Positions 18,223-27,099 of a DNA stretch of 64,000 nt are shown here, one piece after another (the first letter of the stretch is position 1; each line of letters begins with the position of its first letter). A model generated the notes under the pieces. The model worked only from the letters and a program-made list of their open reading frames with translations. It made no database searches and was not told the DNA's origin. Location: NCBI RefSeq assembly GCF_943181415.1, contig NZ_CALPBZ010000002.1:186001-250000 (forward strand), written 5' to 3'. The stretch comes from Microbacterium sp. Marseille-Q6648 (lineage in GTDB: Bacteria > Actinomycetota > Actinomycetes > Actinomycetales > Microbacteriaceae). Position numbers and translations under genes: made by a program.

Positions 18223-18906
18223 TCAGCTGACCAGCTGCGAGCCCTTCGCCGGGCGGTCGCCGTCGCGGCGTTCGATGGCCCGCAGCGAGCGGGCGACGAA
18301 CGCGGCGATGCGTCGCGCGCCCCGCTCATGGAAGTGGGTGTCGTCGGCGACGCCGTCGGGCCAGGCCGGGTGCTCACCGGGCGCGAAGTGCGTGAGCAGA
18401 TCCCGGGATGCCGCGGGTCCGAGATCCTCGTACAGCCACGTCGTGAATACGGTGAGATCGATGAGGGGCACGTCGAGCTCGTGCGCGAGGTCCCGCACCG
18501 CGTTGGGGTAGTCGCCATGAGTGGGCACGACCCGCTCCGGGTCGCCGTCGTGATCGAACCATCGCCGCTCGCACGACGTGCACAGCACCGGCAGGGCGCC
18601 GCGCTCGCGGACGTCCGCGACGAACCCGGCGAGCCGCTCGCGGTACCCGCCGCGCGCGTCGAGCGCAGGATCCTTCTGGTCGTTGTGGCCGAACTGGATG
18701 ACGACGGTGTCTCCGGCGACGACCTCGGACAGCAGTGACGGCCACGACCCCGCCTCGACGAACGACGCCGTCGTCGCCCCGCCGAAGGCGAGGTTGCGCA
18801 CCGGCGCGTCCACGTGATCCGCGAGGTACGAGCCCCAGCCGGTGAGCGGCAGCTCCGCCGGCTGGGGCGGTGCCACCGTCGAGTCGCCCGCCAGGTGATA
18901 GGTCAT
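18223..18906 (-). CDS. Intracellular rhamnogalacturonan acetylesterase, CE12/SGNH family
   Basis: Single-domain SGNH hydrolase, 227 residues, no signal peptide. It has the catalytic-serine block YHLAGDSTVA at the N-terminus, the block II glycine in NLAFGGATT, block III FGHNDQKD and the C-terminal ADDTHFHERG with catalytic Asp and His. This is the RhgT/YesT layout. It would remove acetyl groups left on imported RG-I oligosaccharides, complementing the secreted CE12 domain of the 10727 gene. The GGGAACGGGAAG region upstream of the ATG offers a modest ribosome site. The gene is divergent from the exporter gene at 18964, and an AAAGCGTTTACC operator lies about 70 bases upstream of its start. Confidence 0.9.
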   Translation of the reverse strand: MTYHLAGDSTVAPPQPAELPLTGWGSYLADHVDAPVRNLAFGGATTASFVEAGSWPSLLSEVVAGDTVVIQFGHNDQKDPALDARGGYRERLAGFVADVRERGALPVLCTSCERRWFDHDGDPERVVPTHGDYPNAVRDLAHELDVPLIDLTVFTTWLYEDLGPAASRDLLTHFAPGEHPAWPDGVADDTHFHERGARRIAAFVARSLRAIERRDGDRPAKGSQLVS

Positions 18907-18963
18907 CGTGGTCTTCCCGTTCCTTCTCGGGGGATGGCGCGGGGTGCGGCATCCCGTCGTAGC

Positions 18964-20748
18964 ATGTCAGCCATGCAGAAAGCGTTTACCGGCACGATAC
19001 GCGTGATCGAGGGCCCGCGTCCCGCACGCTCCGTGCTGCGCCTTCTCGCACGACGTCCCGGCCGCATGACGGTGGCGATCCTGGCGTTCGCGATGAAGGA
19101 GGTGCCGCTGTGGTTCCTGCCGGTCGTGACCGCCGAGATCATCGACATCGTCGCCACCGGCGGGTCGGTGACGACCGTGCTCATCTGGTTCGGGATCGCG
19201 GCGATCCTGCTGCTGCAGAACTACCCGAACCACATCGTCTACACGCGCAACTTCATGACGGTGGTGCGCGACACCGGCGCCGATCTGCGCAACGCCCTCG
19301 CGGCGCGCCTGCAGAGCCTGTCGATCGGGTACCACACGCGGGTGAGCGCCTCGATCGTGCAGACCAAGGTCGTCCGCGACGTCGAGAACATCGAGCTCAT
19401 GCTGCAGCAGGTGACCCACCCGCTGCTGTCGTCGATCATGGTGCTCATCGGCGCGATCGCGATGACGGCGATCGCCGTGCCGCAGTTCCTTCCGGTGTAC
19501 GCCCTCGCCGTGCCGATCGCGCTCGTGCTGCGCTGGGCGCTCAGCCGCCGGTCGCGGGCGCGCAACGAGACCTTCCGGCGCGAGGTCGAGGGGTTCGCCG
19601 CGCGAGTGGGCGAGATGGCCTCGCTGATCCCGGTCACCCGCGCCCACGGGCTCGAGAGCACCGCGGTCTCGCGTGTGGCCACCGGCGCCGACGGGGTGCG
19701 CCGCGCGGGTCTTCACCTCGACATGCTGAACGGGCACGTGGCCTCGATCTCGTGGGTCACGATGCAGCTGCTCGGCGTCACGTGCCTCATGCTCGCCGCC
19801 GTGTTCTCGCTCACCGGCATCCTTCCGATCACCCCCGGCGAGGTCGTGCTGCTGTCGACGTACTTCGCGCTGCTGACGCAGGGGCTGACGTCGCTGCTCA
19901 TGCTGATCCCGGTCGGCGCCCGCGGTCTGGAATCCATGCGCTCGATCTCTGAGGTGCTGCAGGAGCCCGACCTCGAGCAGAACGCCGGCAAGCGCGAGGT
20001 GGCCGCCGTGGGCGGTCATCTGCAGCTCGAGGCGGTCACGCACCGCTACGACGGCGCCGACCGCGACGCCGTCCGCGACGTCACCCTCGACATCCCGCCC
20101 GGCCGCACCGTCGCCTTCGTGGGGTCGTCCGGCTCGGGAAAGTCGACGATGCTCAATCTCGTGCTGGGGTTCGTGCGACCGACATCCGGCCGCATCCTGC
20201 TCGACGGCGACGACATGCAGGAACTCGACCTGCGCACCGTCCGTCGCTCCGTCTCGGTCGTGCCGCAGGAATCGGTGCTGTTCGAGGGGACGATCCGCGA
20301 GAACATCGCCTACGGCCTCGACGACCCCTCGGACGAGCGGCTGCGCGCCGCGCTCCAGGACGCCAACGCCCTGGAGTTCGTCGACAGCCTGCCCGACGGG
20401 TGGAACACCGTCGTGGGCGAGCGCGGAGCGCGACTGTCGGGCGGCCAGCGTCAGCGGCTGGCGATCGCCCGCGCTCTCGTGCGGGATCCCCGCATCCTGC
20501 TGCTGGACGAGGCGACGTCCGCCCTCGACCCGGAGTCCGAAGAGCTCGTGAAGGACGCCCTGACGCGGCTCATGCGCGGGCGCACGACGCTGGTGGTCGC
20601 CCACCGCCTGTCCACGATCCGCCAGGCCGACACGATCGTGGTGCTCGAGCACGGCTCGATCGTCGAGCAGGGCGGCCATGAGGAGCTTCTCGCCCGGCGC
20701 GGCCGCTACGCGCAGCTGCACGCGACGCAGGCGGGGCTGCCCCGGTAG
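18964..20748 (+). CDS. ABC transporter, exporter-type half-transporter (membrane domain fused to ATPase)
   Basis: Protein of 594 residues. A six-helix type-1 exporter membrane domain (about residues 30-330) is fused to a nucleotide-binding domain. Walker A is GSSGSGKST near residue 387, the signature is LSGGQRQR near residue 491 and Walker B is ILLLDEAT near residue 512, followed by the H-loop VVAHRLST. Exporters of this fold move lipids, peptides, drugs or glycans out of the cell. Its presence inside an RG-I locus is unexpected. The start is uncertain: ATG 18964 and ATG 18973 are both possible and neither has a strong ribosome site, suggesting a near-leaderless message. A LacI-type operator overlaps the first codons. 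Substrate unknown. Confidence 0.88.
   Translation: MSAMQKAFTGTIRVIEGPRPARSVLRLLARRPGRMTVAILAFAMKEVPLWFLPVVTAEIIDIVATGGSVTTVLIWFGIAAILLLQNYPNHIVYTRNFMTVVRDTGADLRNALAARLQSLSIGYHTRVSASIVQTKVVRDVENIELMLQQVTHPLLSSIMVLIGAIAMTAIAVPQFLPVYALAVPIALVLRWALSRRSRARNETFRREVEGFAARVGEMASLIPVTRAHGLESTAVSRVATGADGVRRAGLHLDMLNGHVASISWVTMQLLGVTCLMLAAVFSLTGILPITPGEVVLLSTYFALLTQGLTSLLMLIPVGARGLESMRSISEVLQEPDLEQNAGKREVAAVGGHLQLEAVTHRYDGADRDAVRDVTLDIPPGRTVAFVGSSGSGKSTMLNLVLGFVRPTSGRILLDGDDMQELDLRTVRRSVSVVPQESVLFEGTIRENIAYGLDDPSDERLRAALQDANALEFVDSLPDGWNTVVGERGARLSGGQRQRLAIARALVRDPRILLLDEATSALDPESEELVKDALTRLMRGRTTLVVAHRLSTIRQADTIVVLEHGSIVEQGGHEELLARRGRYAQLHATQAGLPR
18977..18990. promoter_or_regulatory. LacI-type operator (AGAAAGCGTTTACC) overlapping a gene start
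   Basis: Thirteen of 14 bases match the site at 56930 upstream of the oxidoreductase operon. It lies within the first codons of the exporter gene and about 70 bases upstream of the divergent CE12 gene. Codons alone could produce it, but the match is too long to dismiss. Confidence 0.6.
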
Positions 20749-20788
20749 ACGCGGGCGCTACACGCAGCACGGCACGAGCCCGCAGGCG

Positions 20789-20802
20789 GGATAGCGCTTT
20801 CC
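20789..20802. promoter_or_regulatory. LacI-type operator (GGATAGCGCTTTCC)
   Basis: Member of the GGAAAGCGCTTTCC family with one mismatch in the left arm, 62 bases upstream of the 20864 oxidoreductase. A short 7-base-stem hairpin (20801-20807 with 20816-20822) directly follows. Confidence 0.65.
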
Positions 20803-20863
20803 AGCCTGAGCCCGTAGGCTGGATGCCGGCACCCTCCGGCCGCCTCGAAGGAGACACGACCGC

Positions 20864-21949
20864 ATGATCCAGACCCTCCGCTGCGCCCTCGTCGGCACCG
20901 GGGCGGTGGCCAATCTGCATGCCCAGGCCGTCGCGGCCCATCCCCGCGCCGAACTCGTCGCCGTGACCGACATCTCGCCGGACGCCGCCCGCGACTTCGC
21001 CGCGCGCCACGGGATCGCCGCCGTGCACGACGACCTCGCGTCGCTGCTGGCCGCCGAGCGTCCCGACGTCGTGCTGATCTGCACACCCCCGGGGGTCCAC
21101 CGCGAGCAGACGGTGGCCGCCTTCGCCGCCGGCGCCCACGTCGTCGTTGAGAAACCCCCCGCACCGAGCCTGGACGAGCTCGACAAGATGCGCGCGGCCG
21201 CCGACGCCGCGGGGAAGCAGCTCGCCGTGGTGTTCCAGCAGCGCACCGGCACCGCCGCGGCGCACGTCAAGCGCCTCCTCGACTCGGGCGCGCTCGGCCG
21301 CCCGCTCCTGGCCCAGTGCCAGACCCTATGGTTCCGCGACGCCGGCTACTTCGCCGTGCCGTGGCGCGGGAAGTGGGAGACCGAGGGCGGCGGGACGACG
21401 CTCGGTCACGGCATCCACCAGCTCGACCTGCTCGCATTCCTGCTCGGAGACTGGGCGCGCGTCGAGGCGCGCCTGTGGCGCCTCGACCGCGAGACCGAGA
21501 CCGAGGACGCCTCGACCGCGACGGTCCTGTTCGAGCGGGGCGTGGTCGCCCAGGTGGTCGCCAGCGCGGTCTCGCCGCGTGAGACGAGCTCGCTCCGCAT
21601 CGACACGCAGCGGGCGACGGTGACCGTCGACCATCTGTACGGCCACGGCCACGAGAACTGGTCGCTCACCCCCGCGCCGGGGTTCGAGACCGACGCCGCG
21701 GCGTGGGCCTTCCCCGAGGCCGAGGAGCGCAGCGATCACGGCCCGCTCCTGCGCGACGTGTTCGACGCGATCCTGGACGAGCAGCCGCTGCCGCCCACGG
21801 CCGACGCCCCCGCCCGTTCGCTCGAACTCGTCGCGGCGATCTACGCCTCGGCGGACGCCGATGGACGCCCCGTCACCCCCGCCGACCTCGCGACCCACCC
21901 CACGCACCGGCGCGGCTTCGCCAGCCCGGTCACCGACCTTCGTCCCTGA
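20864..21949 (+). CDS. Gfo/Idh/MocA-family NAD(P)-dependent oxidoreductase
   Basis: Sugar dehydrogenase-type enzyme, 361 residues. The N-terminal Rossmann fold has LVGTGAVANLHAQAV at about residues 6-20. The family lysine sits in VVEKPPAPS (about residue 95). A C-terminal alpha/beta catalytic domain carries GHGIHQLDLL, which holds the usual catalytic histidine. AAGGAG lies 10 bases before the ATG. It is followed, after one base, by the frameshifted beta-propeller glycosidase gene. The family oxidises or isomerises sugars, sugar acids or glycosides. In this locus a galacturonate- or rhamnose-derived sugar is plausible but not proven. Confidence 0.88.
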   Translation: MIQTLRCALVGTGAVANLHAQAVAAHPRAELVAVTDISPDAARDFAARHGIAAVHDDLASLLAAERPDVVLICTPPGVHREQTVAAFAAGAHVVVEKPPAPSLDELDKMRAAADAAGKQLAVVFQQRTGTAAAHVKRLLDSGALGRPLLAQCQTLWFRDAGYFAVPWRGKWETEGGGTTLGHGIHQLDLLAFLLGDWARVEARLWRLDRETETEDASTATVLFERGVVAQVVASAVSPRETSSLRIDTQRATVTVDHLYGHGHENWSLTPAPGFETDAAAWAFPEAEERSDHGPLLRDVFDAILDEQPLPPTADAPARSLELVAAIYASADADGRPVTPADLATHPTHRRGFASPVTDLRP

Positions 21950-21950
21950 C

Positions 21951-22920
21951 GTGATCGATCCGAGCCCCATCGCTCCTGCCGGCCCCGCTCCGGGCGAGAT
22001 CTACCGCGACCCGATCTACGACGGCGCCACCGACCCGACGGTCGTCCACGACCCGGCGACCGGGTGGTGGATGTTCTACACCCAGCGCCGGGCCGATCAT
22101 CCCGATCCCGGCCCCGGTGTGGCGTGGGTTCACGGCAGCCGTGTCGGAGTGGCCCAGAGTCCAGACGGCCTGCGCTGGGACTATGCGGGCACCCTCGAGC
22201 CCGACGCCGCCGGTCTGCGTCTCGACCCCGACGGCCCGCCGGTCACCGTCGCCGAGACCCACTGGGCGCCGGAGGTCGTGCACGACGGCAGCCGCTGGCG
22301 GATGTACCTGACCGAGATCGACGGCATCCCCTGGCAGTGGGCCGGGCATCCGCGCCGCATCGTCGAGTACTCCTCCGGCGACCTCATGTCCTGGACGCGG
22401 GGGGCGCCACTGACGCTCGACAGCGACCGCGTCATCGACGCCGCCGTCACCCGCTGCCCCGACGGGCTGGCGGCTCTGGTACAAGGACGAGGCCGCCGGT
22501 TCGGTGATGAAGGTCGCGGCATCCGATGATCTGGGCTCGTGGCGCGGCGAAGGCACCGCGATAGCGGGCAGACCCCACGAGGGCCCGCACGTGTTCTCGC
22601 TCGGCGGGGTGTGGTGGATGCTCACCGACGAGTGGCGCGGCATGGCCGTGTACCGCTCGACGGACACCGTCTCGTGGGAGCGTCAGGGCGGGCCCGATGC
22701 GGTGATCCTCGGTGAGAGCGGCCCCGCCGCCGAGGGGGTGCAGGTCGGACGCCACGGCATGGCGGTCGTGCGGGCCGACGCCGCACTGCTGTACTACTTC
22801 ACCCACCCCTGGTGGGACGGCAGCGAGATCGAGGACGCCGATGCCGGCCTCGCCCGCCGCAGCGCCGTGCACGTGGCGAGGCTGCGCATCGTCGACGGCA
22901 CGCTCGTCTGCGACCGCTGA
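21951..22920 (+). pseudogene. Five-bladed beta-propeller glycosidase (GH43/GH117-like), frameshifted
   Basis: Two reading frames together encode one protein of about 320 residues. The N-terminal part has IYDGATDPTVVHDPATGWWM and AETHWAPEVVHDGSRWRMYL, typical of GH43-like propellers with an Asp/Glu catalytic set. The C-terminal part has RPHEGPHVFSLGGVWWML. The frame changes near 22466: in the second frame the sequence continues as WRLWYKDEAAGSVMKVAA, which completes the first. One extra base, or two missing, in GACGGGCTGG would explain it. It is either a recent mutation or a sequencing error; no other damage is seen. The GTG at 21951 starts one base after the oxidoreductase stop, so the pair forms an operon. 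It is likely intracellular, as no signal peptide is seen. Confidence 0.8.
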
Positions 22921-22931
22921 CCCCGCTCGGG

Positions 22932-25577
22932 CTACTCCTCGGGGAGGTGCGCGCCGATCAGGGCCAGGTTCTGGATCGCGGCGAGCCCGTACTGCGCGGC
23001 GTCGTTCGTCGACACACTCGGGGCCTCGTCGACGGGACGCAGCACCTCGGGGCCCTCGATCCGACGGATGACGAGGTCGCGCCGGTGCACCAGCCACTCG
23101 CCGATCCCCTCGAACGCCTCCCACGCGCGGGCGGCGAGCGCGTCGTCGCCCGTCGCGGCGGCGGCGTAGGCGGTCAGGCGGCTGTGCGCCTGCTCGAGAT
23201 GGATGCCGGTGAGCGCAGCCCCGACGACGGCGGCCTGTTGCTCGGGGGTCGACAGATAGAGCCGGCAGTAGTGGACCCACGCGTCCCGGAACCCCGGGAC
23301 GTCGACGAGCGAGATCAGCTCGCTGCACACCTCGACGAGCCCGAACACGGCGCTCAGGTGCGAGACGGAGATCTGGTCGCGCGCGGTGTCGAAGCGGCCG
23401 GCGTCGATGTCGTAGAGGGCCTCGCCGGTGAGGAAGCCGTGCGGGAGGGCCGCGATGTCGGCCATCGTCCCCAGCAGCCGGTCCCGGGACCGCTCGTTGC
23501 CGGTGCGCTCCCAGTCCGCGAGCCACGTCGCGGCCAGCGCGCCCCAGTCCGTTCCGAGCCCCACGGCCAGCGCGCCCCGGTCGGGGCGGTAGGTCGCGGC
23601 ATCCGGCCGGACCTTGCGCGTGGGATCGGTGTCGAGGAACCGCTCGTCGCTGTCGCGGAGCTCGGTGAGGAGGTCGCCGATGCGCTCGTCTGCGGTGAGG
23701 TAGTGCAGGAACCGGCGGTAGATCGGGCTCGAGATCCGCAGCTGCTTCGCACTGCATCCCCAGTGCTGCACGTTGTGCCGTGACCCCAGCCCCTTCCACC
23801 GCCCGAGGTGGTAGACGTCGACCTCGCCGGTGTGGCGGGTCATCGCCTCGGCGAGACGGAAGACGTCCGCGCGACCGGTGCGCAGATAGGAGTACCACAG
23901 CCACAGGTCCGGCGAGAGCTCGCTGTTGTCCCAGGCGTAGCCGCCCACGTCGTAGCGCCATACGTGCCGGTCGGGATCGTAGGCGTGCATGACGTCGCCG
24001 TAGTTCCAGAATCCATACCACCGCCGCTGGTCGACCTGACCGAGATAGAAGCCCAGCAGCACGTCGATGCTGTCCTCGATCTCGGCGCGCACGGGAGTCG
24101 AGCGGTCGGCGGGTGCCCAGTCGCCGAACACACCCACGGCGTGCAGGTGCTCGGGGGTCGGCTGCAGCAGCGGGGGTCGCTGCAGCTGGGCGACCTCGTC
24201 GGCCGCCCGCTCGATCGACGGCGTCGCGTCGTACGCGAACAGGGTGAGCTCGTGCGTGCGGGCGATCCCGTGGGCGTCGCCGAACCCGGGCTCGTAGTCC
24301 TCGTACGTGATCTCGAGACCTTCGAGCTGGGTCGCGAAATCGTCCTGTCCGAGACCGTCGTGGTAGAACCGCACGTCCATCGGCTGGGCCTCGGGCGCGT
24401 ACAGCCACGCGGTCACCTCGGCCGAGGTCCCCGCCATCCCCCTGACATCGAGCTGGCCGGGGTGCGACTGCCAGAACGATCGGATGCCGATGCCCAGGCC
24501 TCCCTCGGGGTCGGTGATCGCCGCATATCCTTCGGCTCGGGTGCCGGCGGCGGCGTCGATCCACGCGTGGCCGGGCGCGGTGCGCTTGCGGATGCCGAAG
24601 CCGTCGGCGCTGAGCTGGGTGAGCGTGACGTCGCCCCACGCGGGGATGAGGTCGAGCCGGCCGGACACCTCGGGGTTCCACCGGTCGAGCGGCGGGGTCC
24701 GCTCGCCGCGGATCTGCGCCGCCCGCACCTCGGGCCCCGGGTCGCGGCGGAGCCCCGTCAGGCCGCGCACCGCCTCGGCGAAGAACCCGCCGTCGGCGCC
24801 GGCGAGGCGCACGTGCCGGTCGTGCAGCGGGGCGCGCAGCGGGACGTCGGCCCGCAGGCCGTAGCCCGCGAGGAAGTCCGTGTCGGCATCGCCGTCCCAG
24901 ACCATCGTGTGGACGAGCCGCACCGCGTGGGAACCGGCCATCGCGACCGCACGCACGGTGAAGGGCAGCCACTGCCGGTCGCCGGCCTCGGCACGGTGCA
25001 CGCCGTCGATGCGGACGACCGCACGCACCGGTCCGCGCTGCTCCACCTCGACTGCGGTGACACGCGAGCGGAACGCGGCGCGCGTCAGTGTGCCGTCGCC
25101 CTCGGGCATCCCGTCCTGCAGCAGGCTCACCAAACGCACGTTCTCGGCGACGACACGCGCGCCGCGCGACAGCCGGCGGAGCAGCACGTCGACGTCGCGT
25201 CCGGCGCCGGGCAGCTCGAACTCCAGCCGCGCGGCACCGGTGTCGACGACCACCCCGTCGTCCGTCTCGTCGACGCGGACGCCCGGCTCGGGGACGGGAG
25301 CGTGGGATGCGGCATCCGCGACGATCTCGTAGTCACCGGGCGACGCGGTGGCGCCCAGGGCGGCTCCCGCCCATTTCAGCGTCCCGTCCGGCCAGGTGGC
25401 CAGCGGCCAGAACTGTCCCGCGGCCGCCGCGCCTCCGACCGGGCGCAGCCGCAGATCGGCGGCCGAGGTCACGGCGCCGCGCGGCAGGGGCACGCCCCAC
25501 GTGGCACCGGCCGGCAGGTCGGCGGGCGGTGCGTCGTCGAGCCACCGGAGCGGAACGGTGACGGCGGGATCGGTCAT
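22932..25577 (-). CDS. Exo-rhamnogalacturonan lyase, PL26/YetA-like
   Basis: Cytoplasmic protein of 881 residues. The three-part PcRGLX/YetA architecture can be followed: an N-terminal beta-rich domain (about 1-130), a central beta-sandwich (about 130-440) and a C-terminal alpha/alpha toroid (about 440-880). Toroid landmarks are RRWYGFWNYGDVMHAYD, YDVGGYAWDNSELSPDLWLW and RHNVQHWGCSAKQLRISSP. Family members cut RG-I exolytically by beta-elimination, leaving an unsaturated galacturonosyl end. The start overlaps the stop of the DUF1961 gene (ATGA). It is the last gene of the RG-I import operon running from 30355. The family call rests on recalled motifs and context, not on a search. Confidence 0.85.
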   Translation of the reverse strand: MTDPAVTVPLRWLDDAPPADLPAGATWGVPLPRGAVTSAADLRLRPVGGAAAAGQFWPLATWPDGTLKWAGAALGATASPGDYEIVADAASHAPVPEPGVRVDETDDGVVVDTGAARLEFELPGAGRDVDVLLRRLSRGARVVAENVRLVSLLQDGMPEGDGTLTRAAFRSRVTAVEVEQRGPVRAVVRIDGVHRAEAGDRQWLPFTVRAVAMAGSHAVRLVHTMVWDGDADTDFLAGYGLRADVPLRAPLHDRHVRLAGADGGFFAEAVRGLTGLRRDPGPEVRAAQIRGERTPPLDRWNPEVSGRLDLIPAWGDVTLTQLSADGFGIRKRTAPGHAWIDAAAGTRAEGYAAITDPEGGLGIGIRSFWQSHPGQLDVRGMAGTSAEVTAWLYAPEAQPMDVRFYHDGLGQDDFATQLEGLEITYEDYEPGFGDAHGIARTHELTLFAYDATPSIERAADEVAQLQRPPLLQPTPEHLHAVGVFGDWAPADRSTPVRAEIEDSIDVLLGFYLGQVDQRRWYGFWNYGDVMHAYDPDRHVWRYDVGGYAWDNSELSPDLWLWYSYLRTGRADVFRLAEAMTRHTGEVDVYHLGRWKGLGSRHNVQHWGCSAKQLRISSPIYRRFLHYLTADERIGDLLTELRDSDERFLDTDPTRKVRPDAATYRPDRGALAVGLGTDWGALAATWLADWERTGNERSRDRLLGTMADIAALPHGFLTGEALYDIDAGRFDTARDQISVSHLSAVFGLVEVCSELISLVDVPGFRDAWVHYCRLYLSTPEQQAAVVGAALTGIHLEQAHSRLTAYAAAATGDDALAARAWEAFEGIGEWLVHRRDLVIRRIEGPEVLRPVDEAPSVSTNDAAQYGLAAIQNLALIGAHLPEE

Positions 25578-26221
25578 AGCGAATGCACCTCGAGATTGCG
25601 GTAGGCGGCGGTCAGCGGAGACATCTGGCGGAACCCGAGGCGGCCGCCGCGGACGTGCGGGCCGGTCGACTCGTCGTCGGTCCAGGCGAACAGGGGCAGC
25701 CCGTCGATCGAGAAGGCGACGCGGGCGCCGTCCTTCACGACGTCGACGCGGTAGAACGCCTCGCGGGCATCGACGACCGGAGGCAGCGGGTCGGCGCCCT
25801 GGGCCACCAGGTGGAAGCCGGGCGACTTGCGCAGGTTGCAGGTGTGGAAGGCGCGTTCATCCTCCCAGCGACGGCGGAAGTACGACACGTGGAGCGTGCG
25901 GATGTCGCCCGAGTGGTACTGCGGGTACGCGCCCGTCCGCGGAGCCAGCCCGGGGTCGAAGATCCCCCCGCCGGAGGCCGCGGACGCCGCGAAGAAGAGC
26001 ATCGCCAGGCCGGGCTCCTGCCGAGGTGAGAACTCCCACGAGATGCGGATGCCGTCGCCGAACTCCTCGGGACACCACAGCGTCCAATGGTCGTCGAACC
26101 CGCCCGCGCTCGAGAGCAGCAGCGCGTCCCCGGCGGCGCGGGCGGCCACCGGGCCCTCGGCGATCCAGTCGGAGATGTCGGCCGGGTCGCGCAGCAGGTT
26201 GCGGTACAGCAGGCTCGTCAT
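25574..26221 (-). CDS. DUF1961 family protein, YesU-like
   Basis: Protein of 215 residues with a concanavalin-like beta-sandwich feel. Visible stretches are FDDHWTLWCPEEFGDGIRIS, SGDIRTLHVSYFRRRWEDER, FHTCNLRKSPGFHLVAQGAD and VAFSIDGLPLFAW. In Bacillus subtilis a DUF1961 gene, yesU, lies in the yes operon for RG-I use. A role in binding or processing unsaturated RG oligosaccharides is likely but unproven. The start and stop overlap both neighbours by ATGA junctions, so it is tightly coupled with the permease and PL26 genes. No signal peptide is seen. Confidence 0.82.
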   Translation of the reverse strand: MTSLLYRNLLRDPADISDWIAEGPVAARAAGDALLLSSAGGFDDHWTLWCPEEFGDGIRISWEFSPRQEPGLAMLFFAASAASGGGIFDPGLAPRTGAYPQYHSGDIRTLHVSYFRRRWEDERAFHTCNLRKSPGFHLVAQGADPLPPVVDAREAFYRVDVVKDGARVAFSIDGLPLFAWTDDESTGPHVRGGRLGFRQMSPLTAAYRNLEVHSL

Positions 26222-27099
26222 CCCTTCACCGAGCCGATCAGCATCCCCTTCGCGAAGTGCTTCTGCAGGAAGGGGTAGAACAGCACGATCGGCAGGGTCG
26301 CGACGATGATCACGGCGAACTTGATGCCCTGCGCGGGCGGCAGCTGGGTCGGGTCCTGCTCGACCACCGACAGGTCGGTCGCGACCGTCACCTGGCGCAG
26401 GAACATCTGCAGCGTCCACATCGAGCTGTCGTTGAGATACAGCAGCGGCGACATGAAGTCGTTCCAGATGCCGACGGCGTAGAAGAGGGCGAACGTCGCC
26501 AGCACGGGCTTGGACAGCGGCAGGATGATGCTCCACAGCGTCTGCAGCTCGTTGGCGCCGTCGATCTTCGCGGACTCCTCCAGCTCGCCGGGCAGCTGCT
26601 GGAAGAAGTTCTTGATGATGATCAGGCTGAACGGGTTGATCGCCATCGGGAGGATGAGCGCCCAGTAGTTGTTCAGCAGGCCCAGGTCCTTCACGACCAG
26701 GAACGTCGGGATCATGCCACCGGAGAACACCATGGTGAACACGATGAGCGAGAGGATGATCCGTCCTCCCGGCAGGTTCGCCTTGCTCAGCGGGTAGGCC
26801 ATCGTGGCCGTCAGCATGAGCTGCACCAGGGTCCCGACCGCCGTGACGGCGATCGTGGTGATCATGGCGCGGACGAACGCGGGGCTGGTGAAGATCGACT
26901 CGTACGCGCGCAGCGAGAACGTCTCGGGCCACAGGAAGAACGATCGCGTCGCCAGCTCCGCCTCGGTGGCGAACGAGCCCGCGAGGACGTAGACGAAGGG
27001 CACCAGCGCGACGACGGCGACCGCGATCATGAGCGCGACGTTGAAGACGTCGAAGACGCGTCCCGCCGGGGTGTTGAAGCGGTACTTCTCGCGAGCCAT
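26218..27099 (-). CDS. ABC oligosaccharide transporter permease, LplC/YesQ-like
   Basis: Membrane subunit of 293 residues with six predicted segments. The EAA loop is ELEESAKIDGANELQTLWSI near residue 180. The C-terminus FYPFLQKHFAKGMLIGSVKG is the classic end of the LplC/YtcP subgroup, which imports pectin-derived and other complex oligosaccharides. The start overlaps the LplB-like gene (ATGA). It works with the 27099 permease and the 28132 binding protein. Confidence 0.93.
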   Translation of the reverse strand: MAREKYRFNTPAGRVFDVFNVALMIAVAVVALVPFVYVLAGSFATEAELATRSFFLWPETFSLRAYESIFTSPAFVRAMITTIAVTAVGTLVQLMLTATMAYPLSKANLPGGRIILSLIVFTMVFSGGMIPTFLVVKDLGLLNNYWALILPMAINPFSLIIIKNFFQQLPGELEESAKIDGANELQTLWSIILPLSKPVLATFALFYAVGIWNDFMSPLLYLNDSSMWTLQMFLRQVTVATDLSVVEQDPTQLPPAQGIKFAVIIVATLPIVLFYPFLQKHFAKGMLIGSVKG

